This document shows, in pieces, positions 41,702 to 50,280 of a DNA stretch of 64,000 nucleotides (its first letter is position 1; each line of letters opens with the position of its first letter). The DNA is from Enterobacter hormaechei subsp. xiangfangensis (lineage in GTDB: Bacteria; Pseudomonadota; Gammaproteobacteria; Enterobacterales; Enterobacteriaceae), in NCBI RefSeq assembly GCF_001729785.1, contig NZ_CP017183.1, positions 3,596,001 to 3,660,000 of the forward strand. Reading direction: 5' to 3'. The position numbers and the translations under genes were made by a program. The notes beneath the pieces were generated by a model that saw only the letters and a program-made list of their open reading frames with translations, was not told the DNA's origin and searched no databases.

Positions 41702-42708
41702 ACACGGTGGAAATGGCGCACGGAAGCGGTGGACAGGCGATGCAGCAGCTGATTAACCGGCTGTTTATTGACGCCTTTAACAATCCCTGGCTCGCCGAGC
41801 AGGAAGATCAGGCGCGCATTGCGCTCTCAACCCTCACCGCACACGGTGACAGGCTGGCGTTCTCTACCGACAGCTACGTGATTGACCCGCTGTTCTTCCC
41901 GGGCGGCGATATCGGCAAGCTCGCCGTCTGCGGCACGGCAAACGACGTCGCCGTCAGCGGGGCGATCCCCCGCTACCTCTCCTGCGGGTTTATCCTCGAA
42001 GAAGGGTTACCGATGGAAACGCTCACGGCGGTGGTCAACAGCATGGCGCACACCGCCCGCGAGGCGGGGATCGCCATCGTCACCGGGGATACCAAGGTGG
42101 TGCAGCGCGGCGCGGCGGATAAGCTTTTTATCAACACCGCCGGGATGGGGGCGATCCCCGCCGATATTCACTGGGGCGCTCAACAGCTTTGCGCAGGCGA
42201 CGTGCTGATTGTCAGCGGCACGCTGGGCTGCCACGGGGCAACCATCCTGAACCTGCGCGAAGGCCTGGGGCTGGACGGGGAACTGCGCAGTGACTGCGCG
42301 GTACTCACGCCGCTGATCCAGACGCTGCGCGACATGCCGGGCGTAAAAGCCCTGCGCGACGCCACGCGAGGCGGCGTGAATGCCGTGGTGCACGAATTTG
42401 CCGCAAGCAGCGGCTGCGGAATTGAGCTGACCGAGCGCGGCCTGCCTGTCAAAGGCGCCGTGCGCGGGCTATGCGAGCTATTAGGGCTAGACCCGCTTAA
42501 CTTTGCCAACGAAGGCAAGCTGGTGATCGGCGTGGAACGCACGGCGGCGGAAGCCGTACTTGCACAGCTGCGCGCGCATCCATTAGGGAAAGACGCGGCC
42601 ATCATCGGCGACGTGGTTGAGCGCAAAGGGGTGCGCCTGACCGGGCTTTACGGCGTGAAGCGCACGCTGGATCTGCCGCACGCTGAACCGTTACCCCGTA
42701 TTTGCTAG
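41698..42708 (+). CDS. hypE: Cyanide-forming dehydratase HypE
   Basis: The 336-residue PurM-like protein dehydrates the thiocarbamate on its C-terminal cysteine to a cyano group. The tail ends LPRIC, with the acceptor Cys336. It begins MNTVEMAHGSGGQAMQQLIN and has the ATP-binding LAVCGTANDVAVSGA near residue 77. fhlA begins 62 bases downstream. Confidence 0.96.
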   Translation: MNTVEMAHGSGGQAMQQLINRLFIDAFNNPWLAEQEDQARIALSTLTAHGDRLAFSTDSYVIDPLFFPGGDIGKLAVCGTANDVAVSGAIPRYLSCGFILEEGLPMETLTAVVNSMAHTAREAGIAIVTGDTKVVQRGAADKLFINTAGMGAIPADIHWGAQQLCAGDVLIVSGTLGCHGATILNLREGLGLDGELRSDCAVLTPLIQTLRDMPGVKALRDATRGGVNAVVHEFAASSGCGIELTERGLPVKGAVRGLCELLGLDPLNFANEGKLVIGVERTAAEAVLAQLRAHPLGKDAAIIGDVVERKGVRLTGLYGVKRTLDLPHAEPLPRIC

Positions 42709-42770
42709 ACCGCATCAATAGCGGTCAGCGCCGAACGTCTCTTTTTGCCAGTTTCTATTGGAAAGCAACA

Positions 42771-44843
42771 ATGCCGTATACACCGATGAGCGATCTTGGA
42801 CAGCAGGGCCTGTTTGACATCACGCGCACACTTTTACAACAGCCCGACCTCGGCGCACTGAGCGATGCCCTGACGCGGCTGGTCAGGCAATCTGCGCTGG
42901 CGGACAGCGCCGCCATTGTGCTCTGGCATAGCGCAACCCACCGCGCGAGCTATTTCTCAACGCGTGATAACGGCAAAATCTTCGAATATGAAGATGAAAC
43001 GTTTCTTGCCCACGGCCCGGTGCGGCGTATTCTCTCCCGCCCGGAAGCTCTGCACTGCAATTTTGACCAGTTTCGCCAGGCCTGGCCGAAGCTGGCAGAG
43101 AGCAACCTTTACCACCCTTTCGGCCACTACAGCATGCTGCCGCTGGCGGTGGAAGGGCAAATTTTTGGCGGCTGCGAGTTTATCCGCGATACCGACCAGC
43201 CCTGGAGCGAGGCGGAGTACGAACGCCTGCACACCTTTACCCAGATTGTGGCCGTTGTCGCGGAGCAGATCCAAAGCCGCGTCACCAATAACGTGGACTA
43301 CGACCTGCTGAGCCGCGAGCGCGATAACTTCCGCATTCTGGTTGCCATCACCAACGCCGTGCTCTCCCGCCTGGACATGGATGAGCTGGTCAGCGAAGTA
43401 TCAAAAGAGATCCATCACTATTTTAAAATCGATGCCATCAGCATTGCGCTACGCGGCAACCGGAAAGGCAAGCTGAACATCTACTCCACCCACTACCTTG
43501 ATGAAGCTAACCCGGCGCACGAGCAGAGCGAAGTGGACGAAGCGGGAACGCTGTCCGAGCGGGTATTTAAAAGCAAAGAGATCCTGCTGCTCAATCTCAA
43601 TGAACAGGATCCGGTAGCCCCCTACGAGCGGATGCTCTTCAACACCTGGGGCAACAAGATCCAGACCCTGTGCCTGCTGCCGCTGATGTCCGGCAACACC
43701 ATGCTCGGCGTGCTCAAACTGGCGCAGTGCGATGAAGCCGTATTTACCACCGCCAACCTGAAGCTGCTGCGCCAGATCGCCGAGCGCATCTCCATCGCGC
43801 TGGATAACGCCCTCGCCTATCAGGAGATCCACCGCCTGAAGGAGCGGCTGGTGGACGAAAACCTGGCGCTGACCGAGCAGCTCAACAACGTGGACAGCGA
43901 GTTTGGCGAAATCATCGGGCGCAGCGATGCCATGTACAGCGTGCTCAAGCAGGTGGAGATGGTGGCGCAAAGCGACAGCACGGTGCTGATCCTCGGTGAA
44001 ACCGGTACCGGGAAAGAGCTGATTGCCCGGGCGATCCACAACCTGAGCAACCGCAACAGCCGCCGGATGGTGAAGATGAACTGCGCGGCGATGCCTGCTG
44101 GCTTACTGGAAAGCGACCTGTTCGGCCACGAGCGCGGTGCCTTTACCGGCGCCAGCAGCCAGCGGCTGGGCCGTTTTGAGCTGGCGGATAAAAGCTCTTT
44201 GTTCCTCGACGAAGTGGGCGATATGCCGCTGGAGCTCCAGCCCAAGCTGCTGCGCGTGCTGCAGGAGCAGGAGTTTGAGCGCCTCGGCAGCAACAAGCTG
44301 ATCCAGACCGACGTGCGTCTGATTGCCGCCACCAACCGCGATCTGAAAAAAATGGTCGCAGACCGTGAGTTCAGAAGCGATCTCTACTATCGCCTGAACG
44401 TGTTCCCGATCTGCCTGCCGCCGCTGCGCGAGCGCCCGGAAGATATTCCGCTGCTGGTGAAAGCCTTTACCGCGAAGATTGCCCGCCGGATGGGGCGAAA
44501 TATCGACAGTATTCCTGCCGAAACGCTACGCACACTCTCGGCGATGGAGTGGCCGGGGAACGTGCGCGAGCTGGAAAACGTCATCGAGCGCGCGGTGCTG
44601 CTGACGCGCGGGAACGTGCTTCAGCTGTCCCTGCCGGAGGTTTCTCTTGCGGAAACGACCGTGGCCGCAACCGAGGTTGCGAAGGATGGAGAGGATGAAT
44701 ATCAGCTCATTTTGCGCGTGCTCAGGGAGACCAACGGCGTGGTGGCCGGGCCGAAAGGCGCGGCGCAACGGCTGGGGCTGAAGCGTACCACCCTGCTCTC
44801 GCGCATGAAGCGTCTGGGAATCGATAAAGAGAGCCTGAATTAA
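42771..44843 (+). CDS. fhlA: Formate-responsive sigma-54 activator FhlA
   Basis: The 690-residue protein (692 in E. coli) has an N-terminal formate-sensing region with GAF-like domains (about 1-370), an AAA+ domain with [17 protein letters not shown] near residue 407 and GAFTGA near 455, and a C-terminal helix-turn-helix GAAQRLGLKRTTLLSRMKRL. It activates hyc, hyp and hydN-hypF. The start MPYTPMSDLGQQGLFD at 42771 is by homology; a 23-residue extension overlapping hypE is rejected. Confidence 0.96.
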   Translation: MPYTPMSDLGQQGLFDITRTLLQQPDLGALSDALTRLVRQSALADSAAIVLWHSATHRASYFSTRDNGKIFEYEDETFLAHGPVRRILSRPEALHCNFDQFRQAWPKLAESNLYHPFGHYSMLPLAVEGQIFGGCEFIRDTDQPWSEAEYERLHTFTQIVAVVAEQIQSRVTNNVDYDLLSRERDNFRILVAITNAVLSRLDMDELVSEVSKEIHHYFKIDAISIALRGNRKGKLNIYSTHYLDEANPAHEQSEVDEAGTLSERVFKSKEILLLNLNEQDPVAPYERMLFNTWGNKIQTLCLLPLMSGNTMLGVLKLAQCDEAVFTTANLKLLRQIAERISIALDNALAYQEIHRLKERLVDENLALTEQLNNVDSEFGEIIGRSDAMYSVLKQVEMVAQSDSTVLILGETGTGKELIARAIHNLSNRNSRRMVKMNCAAMPAGLLESDLFGHERGAFTGASSQRLGRFELADKSSLFLDEVGDMPLELQPKLLRVLQEQEFERLGSNKLIQTDVRLIAATNRDLKKMVADREFRSDLYYRLNVFPICLPPLRERPEDIPLLVKAFTAKIARRMGRNIDSIPAETLRTLSAMEWPGNVRELENVIERAVLLTRGNVLQLSLPEVSLAETTVAATEVAKDGEDEYQLILRVLRETNGVVAGPKGAAQRLGLKRTTLLSRMKRLGIDKESLN

Positions 44844-44854
44844 CCCGTCATTCC

Positions 44855-44872
44855 GGCGCCGTATATGGCGCC
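44855..44872 (+). terminator. Possible terminator hairpin after fhlA
   Basis: GGCGCC-gtatat-GGCGCC forms a 6-base-pair stem 11 bases past the fhlA stop; CGCCTTTC follows without a real T run. Confidence 0.45.
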
Positions 44873-44942
44873 GCCTTTCATCACTCTGCGTAATTGTCCC
44901 ACATTGACACAATATATTTTCCTCTGTATAAAATTCCGCCTT

Positions 44943-44961
44943 AATAATGCGTTTCATTTGC
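44943..44961. promoter_or_regulatory. Possible Fur box upstream of the ABC-MFS operon
   Basis: AATAATGCGTTTCATTTGC agrees with 12 of 19 positions of GATAATGATAATCATTATC, keeping the AATG...CATT core. It lies 31 bases upstream of the substrate-binding protein gene. If real it implies iron control. Confidence 0.4.
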
Positions 44962-44992
44962 ATCAAAATAATTTTAATGAAGGTAGCGTTTA

Positions 44993-45991
44993 ATGAAGAA
45001 GGTTCTCTGCGCGTTAGGCCTGGCGGTTGCATCAATGAGTACAGCTCTGGCTACCACGTACCCGCTCACGATAGAAAACTGCGGGTATAAAGAAACCTTC
45101 ACCAAAGCGCCGGAACGCGTTGTGGCCCTGGGGCAGAATACCGTCGAGATCCTGCTTCTGCTGGGTCTGGAAGATAAGGTGAAAGCCAGCGCGTTCTGGC
45201 CGACCAAAGTATTGCCGCAGCTGGCTGAGCAGAATGCAAAAATCAAAACCCTGACCGTCGAAATTCCGACGCTTGAATCCATTCTTGCGCAAAACCCTGA
45301 TTTTGTTCCTGCACAGCTGCCGCTGCTGCTCGGGCCTGAAAGTAAGGTCGCAAAGCGTGAAGATCTGGCAACCGTTGGGGTAAACAGCTACTTGTCCCCG
45401 GGCATGTGCGCCACTAAAAAAGCCGCAGGCGACATGTACGGCAGCCGCCAGAAGCTGTGGGACATGACCTACCTTTATAAAGAGATTGAAGATTTCGCTA
45501 AGATTTTCAACGTGGAAGCGCGCGGCCAGGCCGTTATCGCCGACTTTAAAAAGCGTGAGGCGGACCTGCGCCAGGAGTTTGGCAAAAACAACAAAGACCT
45601 CTCCTTTGTTTTCTGGTTCTCAAGCTCCTCACCTTCGGCTGATGCCTATGTCGGCGGCAAAAACAGCGCCTCTGGCTTTATTGCTAACGTGCTGGGCGGC
45701 CATAACGCCATTACCTCTGAGACCGAATGGCCGACCGTGGGCTGGGAAAGTATTATTGCCGCTAATCCGGACGTGATTGTGGTCTCCAGCCTGGATCGTA
45801 ACCGCTGGGCGCTGGACAACGCCGAAGAAAAAATCAAATTCCTGAAAAGCGATCCAGCCGTCAGCCAGATGGAGGCGGTGAAGAAGGGTCATATTGTGGT
45901 GATGGACGGCCAGGCCATGAACCCGACGATTCGCACGCTTTACGGTGCTGAGCAGGTCGGCGAACAGCTCAGAAAACTGGGACTGAACTGA
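44993..45991 (+). CDS. ABC transporter substrate-binding protein, iron-siderophore/cobalamin type
   Basis: The 332-residue protein has a signal peptide (MKKVLCALGLAVASMSTALA) and a FepB/BtuF-like fold, with APERVVALGQNTVEILLLLG near residue 37 and EWPTVGWESIIAANPDVIVV near 243. An early cysteine (IENCGYKETF) is typical of a subgroup whose ligand is unknown to me. It should bind an iron chelate or another metal complex in the periplasm. The next gene starts on its last base. The locus is absent between fhlA and ygbA in E. coli K-12 as I remember it. Confidence 0.85.
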   Translation: MKKVLCALGLAVASMSTALATTYPLTIENCGYKETFTKAPERVVALGQNTVEILLLLGLEDKVKASAFWPTKVLPQLAEQNAKIKTLTVEIPTLESILAQNPDFVPAQLPLLLGPESKVAKREDLATVGVNSYLSPGMCATKKAAGDMYGSRQKLWDMTYLYKEIEDFAKIFNVEARGQAVIADFKKREADLRQEFGKNNKDLSFVFWFSSSSPSADAYVGGKNSASGFIANVLGGHNAITSETEWPTVGWESIIAANPDVIVVSSLDRNRWALDNAEEKIKFLKSDPAVSQMEAVKKGHIVVMDGQAMNPTIRTLYGAEQVGEQLRKLGLN

Positions 45992-47028
45992 TGACCACCG
46001 CCGTACTTCAGATGCGGCAGGGGGTGCTCCTGACCACGTCATGCCTGCTCGCCTTCGTGCTGTTGTTTCTGGTGATCGCCCTTGGCGTCAGCATCGGTGA
46101 GTTGTCTATCCCGCTCAATAACGTGTTCTACGCCATCAGCAATAAGCTGGGGCTGACTGACGTTCCGCTCAACCGCATCTACGAGAGCGTCATCTGGGAC
46201 TTTCGCCTCAGCCGCGCGCTGGTGGCGGCCTGCTGCGGAGCCGGGTTGGCCATCTGCGGGGCCGTATTGCAGAGCCTTTTGAAGAATGCGCTGGCGGAAC
46301 CTTACGTGCTCGGCGTGTCGGCGGGAGCGTCAACCGGGGCGGTGTCAGTCGTCGTATTGGGTCTCGGCACCGGCGCAGTGTCGCTTTCTGCGGGCGCGTT
46401 TGCCGGAGCCTTCGCCGCCTTTGCCTTCGTCGCCTTCCTGACCAACGGCGCGCGCGGCGGCAATGAACGCACGATCCTGGCGGGCGTAGCGGCCTCTCAG
46501 CTGTTTAACGCCATTACCGCCTATACCATCAGCACCTCTGCCAGCGCGCAACAGGCGCGCGACGTGATGTTCTGGCTGCTGGGCAGCTTTAGCGGCGTAC
46601 GCTGGCCGGAATTCCAGCTGGCGCTGGTAGTGGTACTGGCGGGGCTGGCCGTCTGTCTTTATTATTCCCGTGCGCTGGACGCCTTTACGTTCGGTGATGA
46701 TGCCGCCGCCTCGTTGGGCATTGCCGTGCCCTGGGTGCGCCTGGCCTTGTTTACCACCACCGCCCTGATCACCGCGACCATCGTCAGCATGGCGGGCTCT
46801 ATTGGTTTTGTCGGGCTGGTCGTGCCGCACGTTATGCGTTTCCTGTTCGGGCCGCTGCACCGCACGCTGCTGATAGCCAGCGCGCTGGCGGGGGCGATCC
46901 TGATGGTGCTGGCCGACATCGCCTCGCGGATGCTGATTGCTCCGCAAAGCCTGCCGGTTGGCGTCGTTACCGCACTGGTGGGCGTACCGTTCTTCGCCGT
47001 GATTATCTACCGCTCAAGGAATAAGTAA
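45991..47028 (+). CDS. ABC transporter permease, FecCD family
   Basis: The 345-residue polytopic protein has the FecCD motifs LSRALVAACCGAGLAICGAV near residue 71 and GSIGFVGLVVPHVMRFLFGP near 270, with about nine or ten helices. It forms the inner-membrane channel for the substrate bound by the preceding protein. It shares one base with each neighbouring gene, so the three genes are translated in a tight chain. Confidence 0.88.
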   Translation: MTTAVLQMRQGVLLTTSCLLAFVLLFLVIALGVSIGELSIPLNNVFYAISNKLGLTDVPLNRIYESVIWDFRLSRALVAACCGAGLAICGAVLQSLLKNALAEPYVLGVSAGASTGAVSVVVLGLGTGAVSLSAGAFAGAFAAFAFVAFLTNGARGGNERTILAGVAASQLFNAITAYTISTSASAQQARDVMFWLLGSFSGVRWPEFQLALVVVLAGLAVCLYYSRALDAFTFGDDAAASLGIAVPWVRLALFTTTALITATIVSMAGSIGFVGLVVPHVMRFLFGPLHRTLLIASALAGAILMVLADIASRMLIAPQSLPVGVVTALVGVPFFAVIIYRSRNK

Positions 47029-47789
47029 TGAGCATCTGCGCCGAGAAAATCACCTGGAAGGTAGGTAAAAAGATCATTGTGAATAATGTTTCGCTGACGG
47101 TTTCCCGGGGCGAAACGGTGGGCCTGCTTGGCCCTAACGGCTGCGGTAAATCCTCGCTGTTGCGCATACTGGCAGGTCTGCGCCGCCCGGATGCCGGGTG
47201 CGTGACGCTGGACGGACAGGACATTGCCCGCATTGCCAAAAAGCAGCTGGCGCGGCGCGTGGCGTTTGTTGAACAGCACGGAATGACCGACGCCAATATG
47301 CGCGTGCGTGACGTCGTCAAACTGGGGCGAATTCCGCACCATTCTCCCTTCTCAAACTGGAGCGCGCAGGATGACGAAACCGTCACCGCCGCCCTGCAAC
47401 GCGTGGATATGCTGGATCGCAGCGAACAGGGCTGGCTGAGCTTATCCGGCGGCGAGCGTCAGCGGGTACATATCGCCCGCGCGCTGGCGCAAACGCCCAC
47501 CGAGATCCTGCTGGATGAACCGACCAACCATCTGGACATTCATCATCAGATGCAGCTCATGCAGCTTATCAGTGAGCTGCCGGTAACCAGCATCGTCGCC
47601 ATTCACGATCTTAACCACGCATCCATGTTCTGCGATTCGCTGATTGTGATGCAGCAAGGGCAGATTGTGGCGACCGGAACGCCGCAGGAAATCTTATCCG
47701 AGGAACTACTCTGGGACGTCTTCAGGGTGAAAACCAGAATCGAGATCTCACCGTACCACGGCAAAAAACACATCCATTTTATCGTGTAG
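47028..47789 (+). CDS. ABC transporter ATP-binding protein, FepC/BtuD type
   Basis: The 253-residue ATPase has Walker A LLGPNGCGKSS near residue 35, signature LSGGERQRVHIARAL near 140 and Walker B ILLDEPTNHLD near 161. It powers the FecCD permease. The MFS gene follows 15 bases downstream and is very probably in the same transcript. Confidence 0.9.
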   Translation: MSICAEKITWKVGKKIIVNNVSLTVSRGETVGLLGPNGCGKSSLLRILAGLRRPDAGCVTLDGQDIARIAKKQLARRVAFVEQHGMTDANMRVRDVVKLGRIPHHSPFSNWSAQDDETVTAALQRVDMLDRSEQGWLSLSGGERQRVHIARALAQTPTEILLDEPTNHLDIHHQMQLMQLISELPVTSIVAIHDLNHASMFCDSLIVMQQGQIVATGTPQEILSEELLWDVFRVKTRIEISPYHGKKHIHFIV

Positions 47790-47804
47790 GGGTGAGTTAA
47801 AACG

Positions 47805-49025
47805 ATGCCTCTTCGCACTGCCAACACCCTCTGGCCGCCCGTTCTGCTGGGCAGCCAGTTTGTGTTTAATATCGGCTTTTACGCGGTCGTCCCCTTCCTG
47901 GCGATCTTCTTACGTGACGATATGCTGCTCTCCGGCGGGCTGATTGGGCTGGTGCTGGGGCTGCGCACCTTCTCCCAGCAGGGGATGTTTATTGTCGGCG
48001 GCGCGCTTTCAGATCGGTTTGGCGCGAAGAGCGTGATCCTCAGCGGCTGCATTGTTCGTGTGGCGGGTTATTTGCTGCTGGCCTTTGGGCAATCCCTGTG
48101 GCCCGTCATTCTGGGGGCCTGTCTGACGGGCGTTGGCGGCGCGCTGTTCTCACCGTCGATAGAGGCCCTGCTGGCAAAAGCGGGAACGCAAAGTGAGGCA
48201 AAGGGTAAACGCAGCCGCGCGGAGTGGTTTGCGCTGTTTGCGGTGTGCGGTGAACTTGGCGCCGTTCTTGGCCCGGTGATGGGTGCGCTGCTGACGGGGC
48301 TGGGTTTCCGCCAGGTTGCGCTCGCGGGGGCGGGAATATTTATCGTTGCGCTCGTGGTGCTCTTTTTCTGCCTGCCCGCGGCGCACCGCAGCACGAAGCC
48401 GCTGAAAATTCTGCCCTGGTGGACGACGTTCCGCCAGCCGCGTTTCGTCGCCTTTATCATCGCCTACAGTTCGTGGCTGTTAAGCTATAACCAGCTCTAT
48501 CTGGCGCTGCCGGTGGAGATCCAACGCGCCGGCGGGAACGAAAAAGATCTGGGGCCGCTGTTTATGCTGGCCTCGGTGCTGATTATTGTTCTGCAGCTGC
48601 CCCTTGCCCGTTTCGCCCGAAACGTCGGCGCGGTCCGGATCTTACCGGTGGGCTTTTTGCTGCTTTCCGCCTCGTTTGCAAGCGTGGCGCTCTTTGCCGC
48701 GACGGAGCCGCCGGAGGGCTGGCTGCGCCTGCTGCCCTCTGCAAGCCTTGTCACGCTGCTGACGCTCGGACAAATGCTGCTGGTGCCGTCGGCTAAAGAT
48801 TTGATCCCGCGCTTTGCCGAGGAGTCAACGCTTGGAGCGCACTATGGCGCACTCTCAACCGCCGGCGGCATCGCGGTGCTGGTGGGGAATTTAGGTTTAG
48901 GCAGCCTGCTGGACAAGGCGCTGGTGCCCTCGACGGAGGCCATTTACCCGTGGCTGCTGCTGGCGGTGTTTCCACTGTGCAGCGCGGTCGCGCTGAGCGT
49001 GATTTGCCGCCCGCTGCGGCGCTGA
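47805..49025 (+). CDS. MFS transporter linked to the ABC importer
   Basis: The 406-residue protein has 12 probable helices and the MFS loop GGALSDRFGAKSVILSG near residue 65. It resembles MdtH-like multidrug exporters. Its place directly behind an iron-chelate importer suggests export or inner-membrane passage of the same chelator, as EntS exports enterobactin; that is inference. It ends 5 bases before the convergent ygbA. Confidence 0.8.
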   Translation: MPLRTANTLWPPVLLGSQFVFNIGFYAVVPFLAIFLRDDMLLSGGLIGLVLGLRTFSQQGMFIVGGALSDRFGAKSVILSGCIVRVAGYLLLAFGQSLWPVILGACLTGVGGALFSPSIEALLAKAGTQSEAKGKRSRAEWFALFAVCGELGAVLGPVMGALLTGLGFRQVALAGAGIFIVALVVLFFCLPAAHRSTKPLKILPWWTTFRQPRFVAFIIAYSSWLLSYNQLYLALPVEIQRAGGNEKDLGPLFMLASVLIIVLQLPLARFARNVGAVRILPVGFLLLSASFASVALFAATEPPEGWLRLLPSASLVTLLTLGQMLLVPSAKDLIPRFAEESTLGAHYGALSTAGGIAVLVGNLGLGSLLDKALVPSTEAIYPWLLLAVFPLCSAVALSVICRPLRR

Positions 49026-49030
49026 AGCGC

Positions 49031-49381
49031 CTATTTTTTAGGTCGATACTTTTCAGGCAGTTCCGGAACCGGACGGCGATCGTCAATAAGGTGGCGAAGA
49101 GTCAGAATCGGATGACGCCATAGCATTCGTGGCCCCGCCCAGCGCATCACCTGCTTCATCTCCTCACGTCTGGCGGGCTGATAGCAGTGCACCGGGCACT
49201 GTTTGCAGGCGGGTTTTTCCTCACCAAAGATGCATTTATCCAGGCGCTTATCCGCGTAGGCATTCAGCGCCTGATAATGGCCCTCATCCTTTACCGCCTG
49301 CGGACAGTTTTTTTCATACAGGGCGATCATTTTCGCGATCGTCTCTTTTTCGCGCGCAATGCGTTTCCCCGCCATTTTCAT
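49031..49381 (-). CDS. ygbA: YgbA, nitrosative stress protein
   Basis: The 116-residue protein has a cysteine-rich centre (CIFGEEKPACKQCPVHCYQP, about residues 51-70) and matches E. coli YgbA, an NO-induced member of the NsrR regulon with a role in growth under nitrosative stress. Upstream (49385-49415) is A+T-rich with imperfect ATGC-type repeats that could be an NsrR site, but I could not align one convincingly. Confidence 0.88.
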   Translation of the reverse strand: MKMAGKRIAREKETIAKMIALYEKNCPQAVKDEGHYQALNAYADKRLDKCIFGEEKPACKQCPVHCYQPARREEMKQVMRWAGPRMLWRHPILTLRHLIDDRRPVPELPEKYRPKK

Positions 49382-49479
49382 CCCCCCTCAATAACACGCA
49401 TTCAGAATACCATTTTAAAAAAGGGATTTCAGTCGTTGCATTCTGTTTTCTGAAGGCGCCTTCCAGTCTTCGCTCTTTC

Positions 49480-49511
49480 CTGACGCGTTTTTACTGTTAT
49501 TTTATACAGGC
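49480..49511 (+). promoter_or_regulatory. SOS-type promoter with LexA box upstream of the symE-like gene
   Basis: TACTGTTATTTTATACAGGC (49492-49511) contains a perfect CTGT-N8-ACAG LexA site. It overlaps a plausible promoter, CTGACG (49480-49485) and TATACA (49503-49508) 17 bases apart. The gene start is 41 bases downstream. E. coli symE is also repressed by LexA. Confidence 0.75.
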
Positions 49512-49549
49512 AGTCTGAACACACGTTGCCAACAGTTACCGGAGGATCT

Positions 49550-49813
49550 ATGCAAGGAATGGCTATCACCAAACCGTATCGTCACTTAAAAGTGGGTTAT
49601 TTCAGAAAGCGTCATGAAGATCGTAAAACCAAGATCCCAACGCGTTACAGCGTACACGCAGCCCTGAATCTGAAAGGGGACTGGCTCGAAAAAGCAGGCT
49701 TTTTAACCCATTCGCAGGTTCGGGTGGAGGTCGGGCCGGGTAAAATAATTATCGAACTCATTAAAGAGCCGGATGATGGACATCCCGGCCATGTCGTTCA
49801 GCGAGAGCAGTAA
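49550..49813 (+). CDS. symE: SymE-like toxin (type I toxin-antitoxin, SOS induced)
   Basis: The 87-residue basic protein starts MQGMAITKPYRHLKVGYFRK and contains a compact AbrB-like region (YSVHAALNLKGDWLEKAGF then VRVEVGPGKIIIELI). This pattern fits SymE, an SOS-induced toxin proposed to cleave RNA or condense DNA and held down in E. coli by the antisense RNA SymR. GGAGG lies 5 bases before the ATG; an in-frame TTG at 49526 is less likely. The 3' end overlaps the convergent FidL-like gene by 16 bases. An antisense RNA gene would lie around 49450-49600 on the minus strand, but I cannot define its ends. Confidence 0.8.
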   Translation: MQGMAITKPYRHLKVGYFRKRHEDRKTKIPTRYSVHAALNLKGDWLEKAGFLTHSQVRVEVGPGKIIIELIKEPDDGHPGHVVQREQ

Positions 49814-50280
49814 AAAATAGGGCGTTTTCCGACAGAAAACATAAACCCACGGGGCCCCTGCTGCGTAATGGAATAATTCAGGTTTTTCTTCGGATACAGA
49901 AAGAAGTCAGGGAGAATTTCATTCATAATCTCATTTGGTGCGGTTTGCTGACCATTAATGTCATGTATATTTACCGATGTAAAATGGAATGAGTCTTTAT
50001 TTTCTGTCCATACATAGGAGACATCTCTGCGGATAACGCCAGCAAGTTTATCATTTTTATAATAGGCTCCGCTTAGCGCAATGACGCCAGTCTGCTTCTT
50101 CATCGTGTACATGAAGTCCATCGTCAGGTTAGCGCGAATATCCTCATGATAGACGACGATTGACGCTGAACAGGCCTCCGTATTTTCACTGTTTTGCTGG
50201 TGTAGACGGTATAGCCATGCGGCCAGTGCGCCAGCGAGGAAGAATACCAGAAACAACAGAACGGTTGCCTTTTTGGTCAT
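49798..50280 (-). CDS. FidL-like membrane protein, partner of the adjacent regulator
   Basis: The 160-residue protein has one membrane helix (about residues 7-25, LLFLVFFLAGALAAWLYRL) and a periplasmic domain of 135 residues rich in predicted beta strands. Cys37 near its start and Cys158 near its end could pair. Size, topology and position match the FidL/YqeJ/VtrC class, the small partners of ToxR-like regulators. Its ATG shares one base with the regulator stop (TGATG), so the two are translated together. The ligand is unknown. Confidence 0.75.
   Translation of the reverse strand: MTKKATVLLFLVFFLAGALAAWLYRLHQQNSENTEACSASIVVYHEDIRANLTMDFMYTMKKQTGVIALSGAYYKNDKLAGVIRRDVSYVWTENKDSFHFTSVNIHDINGQQTAPNEIMNEILPDFFLYPKKNLNYSITQQGPRGFMFSVGKRPIFYCSR

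Noticed and set aside
49385..49415. Possible NsrR site upstream of ygbA
   Set aside because: Two ATG-containing half sites match only about 7 of 11 positions each and the spacing is off by one, so I do not annotate it.
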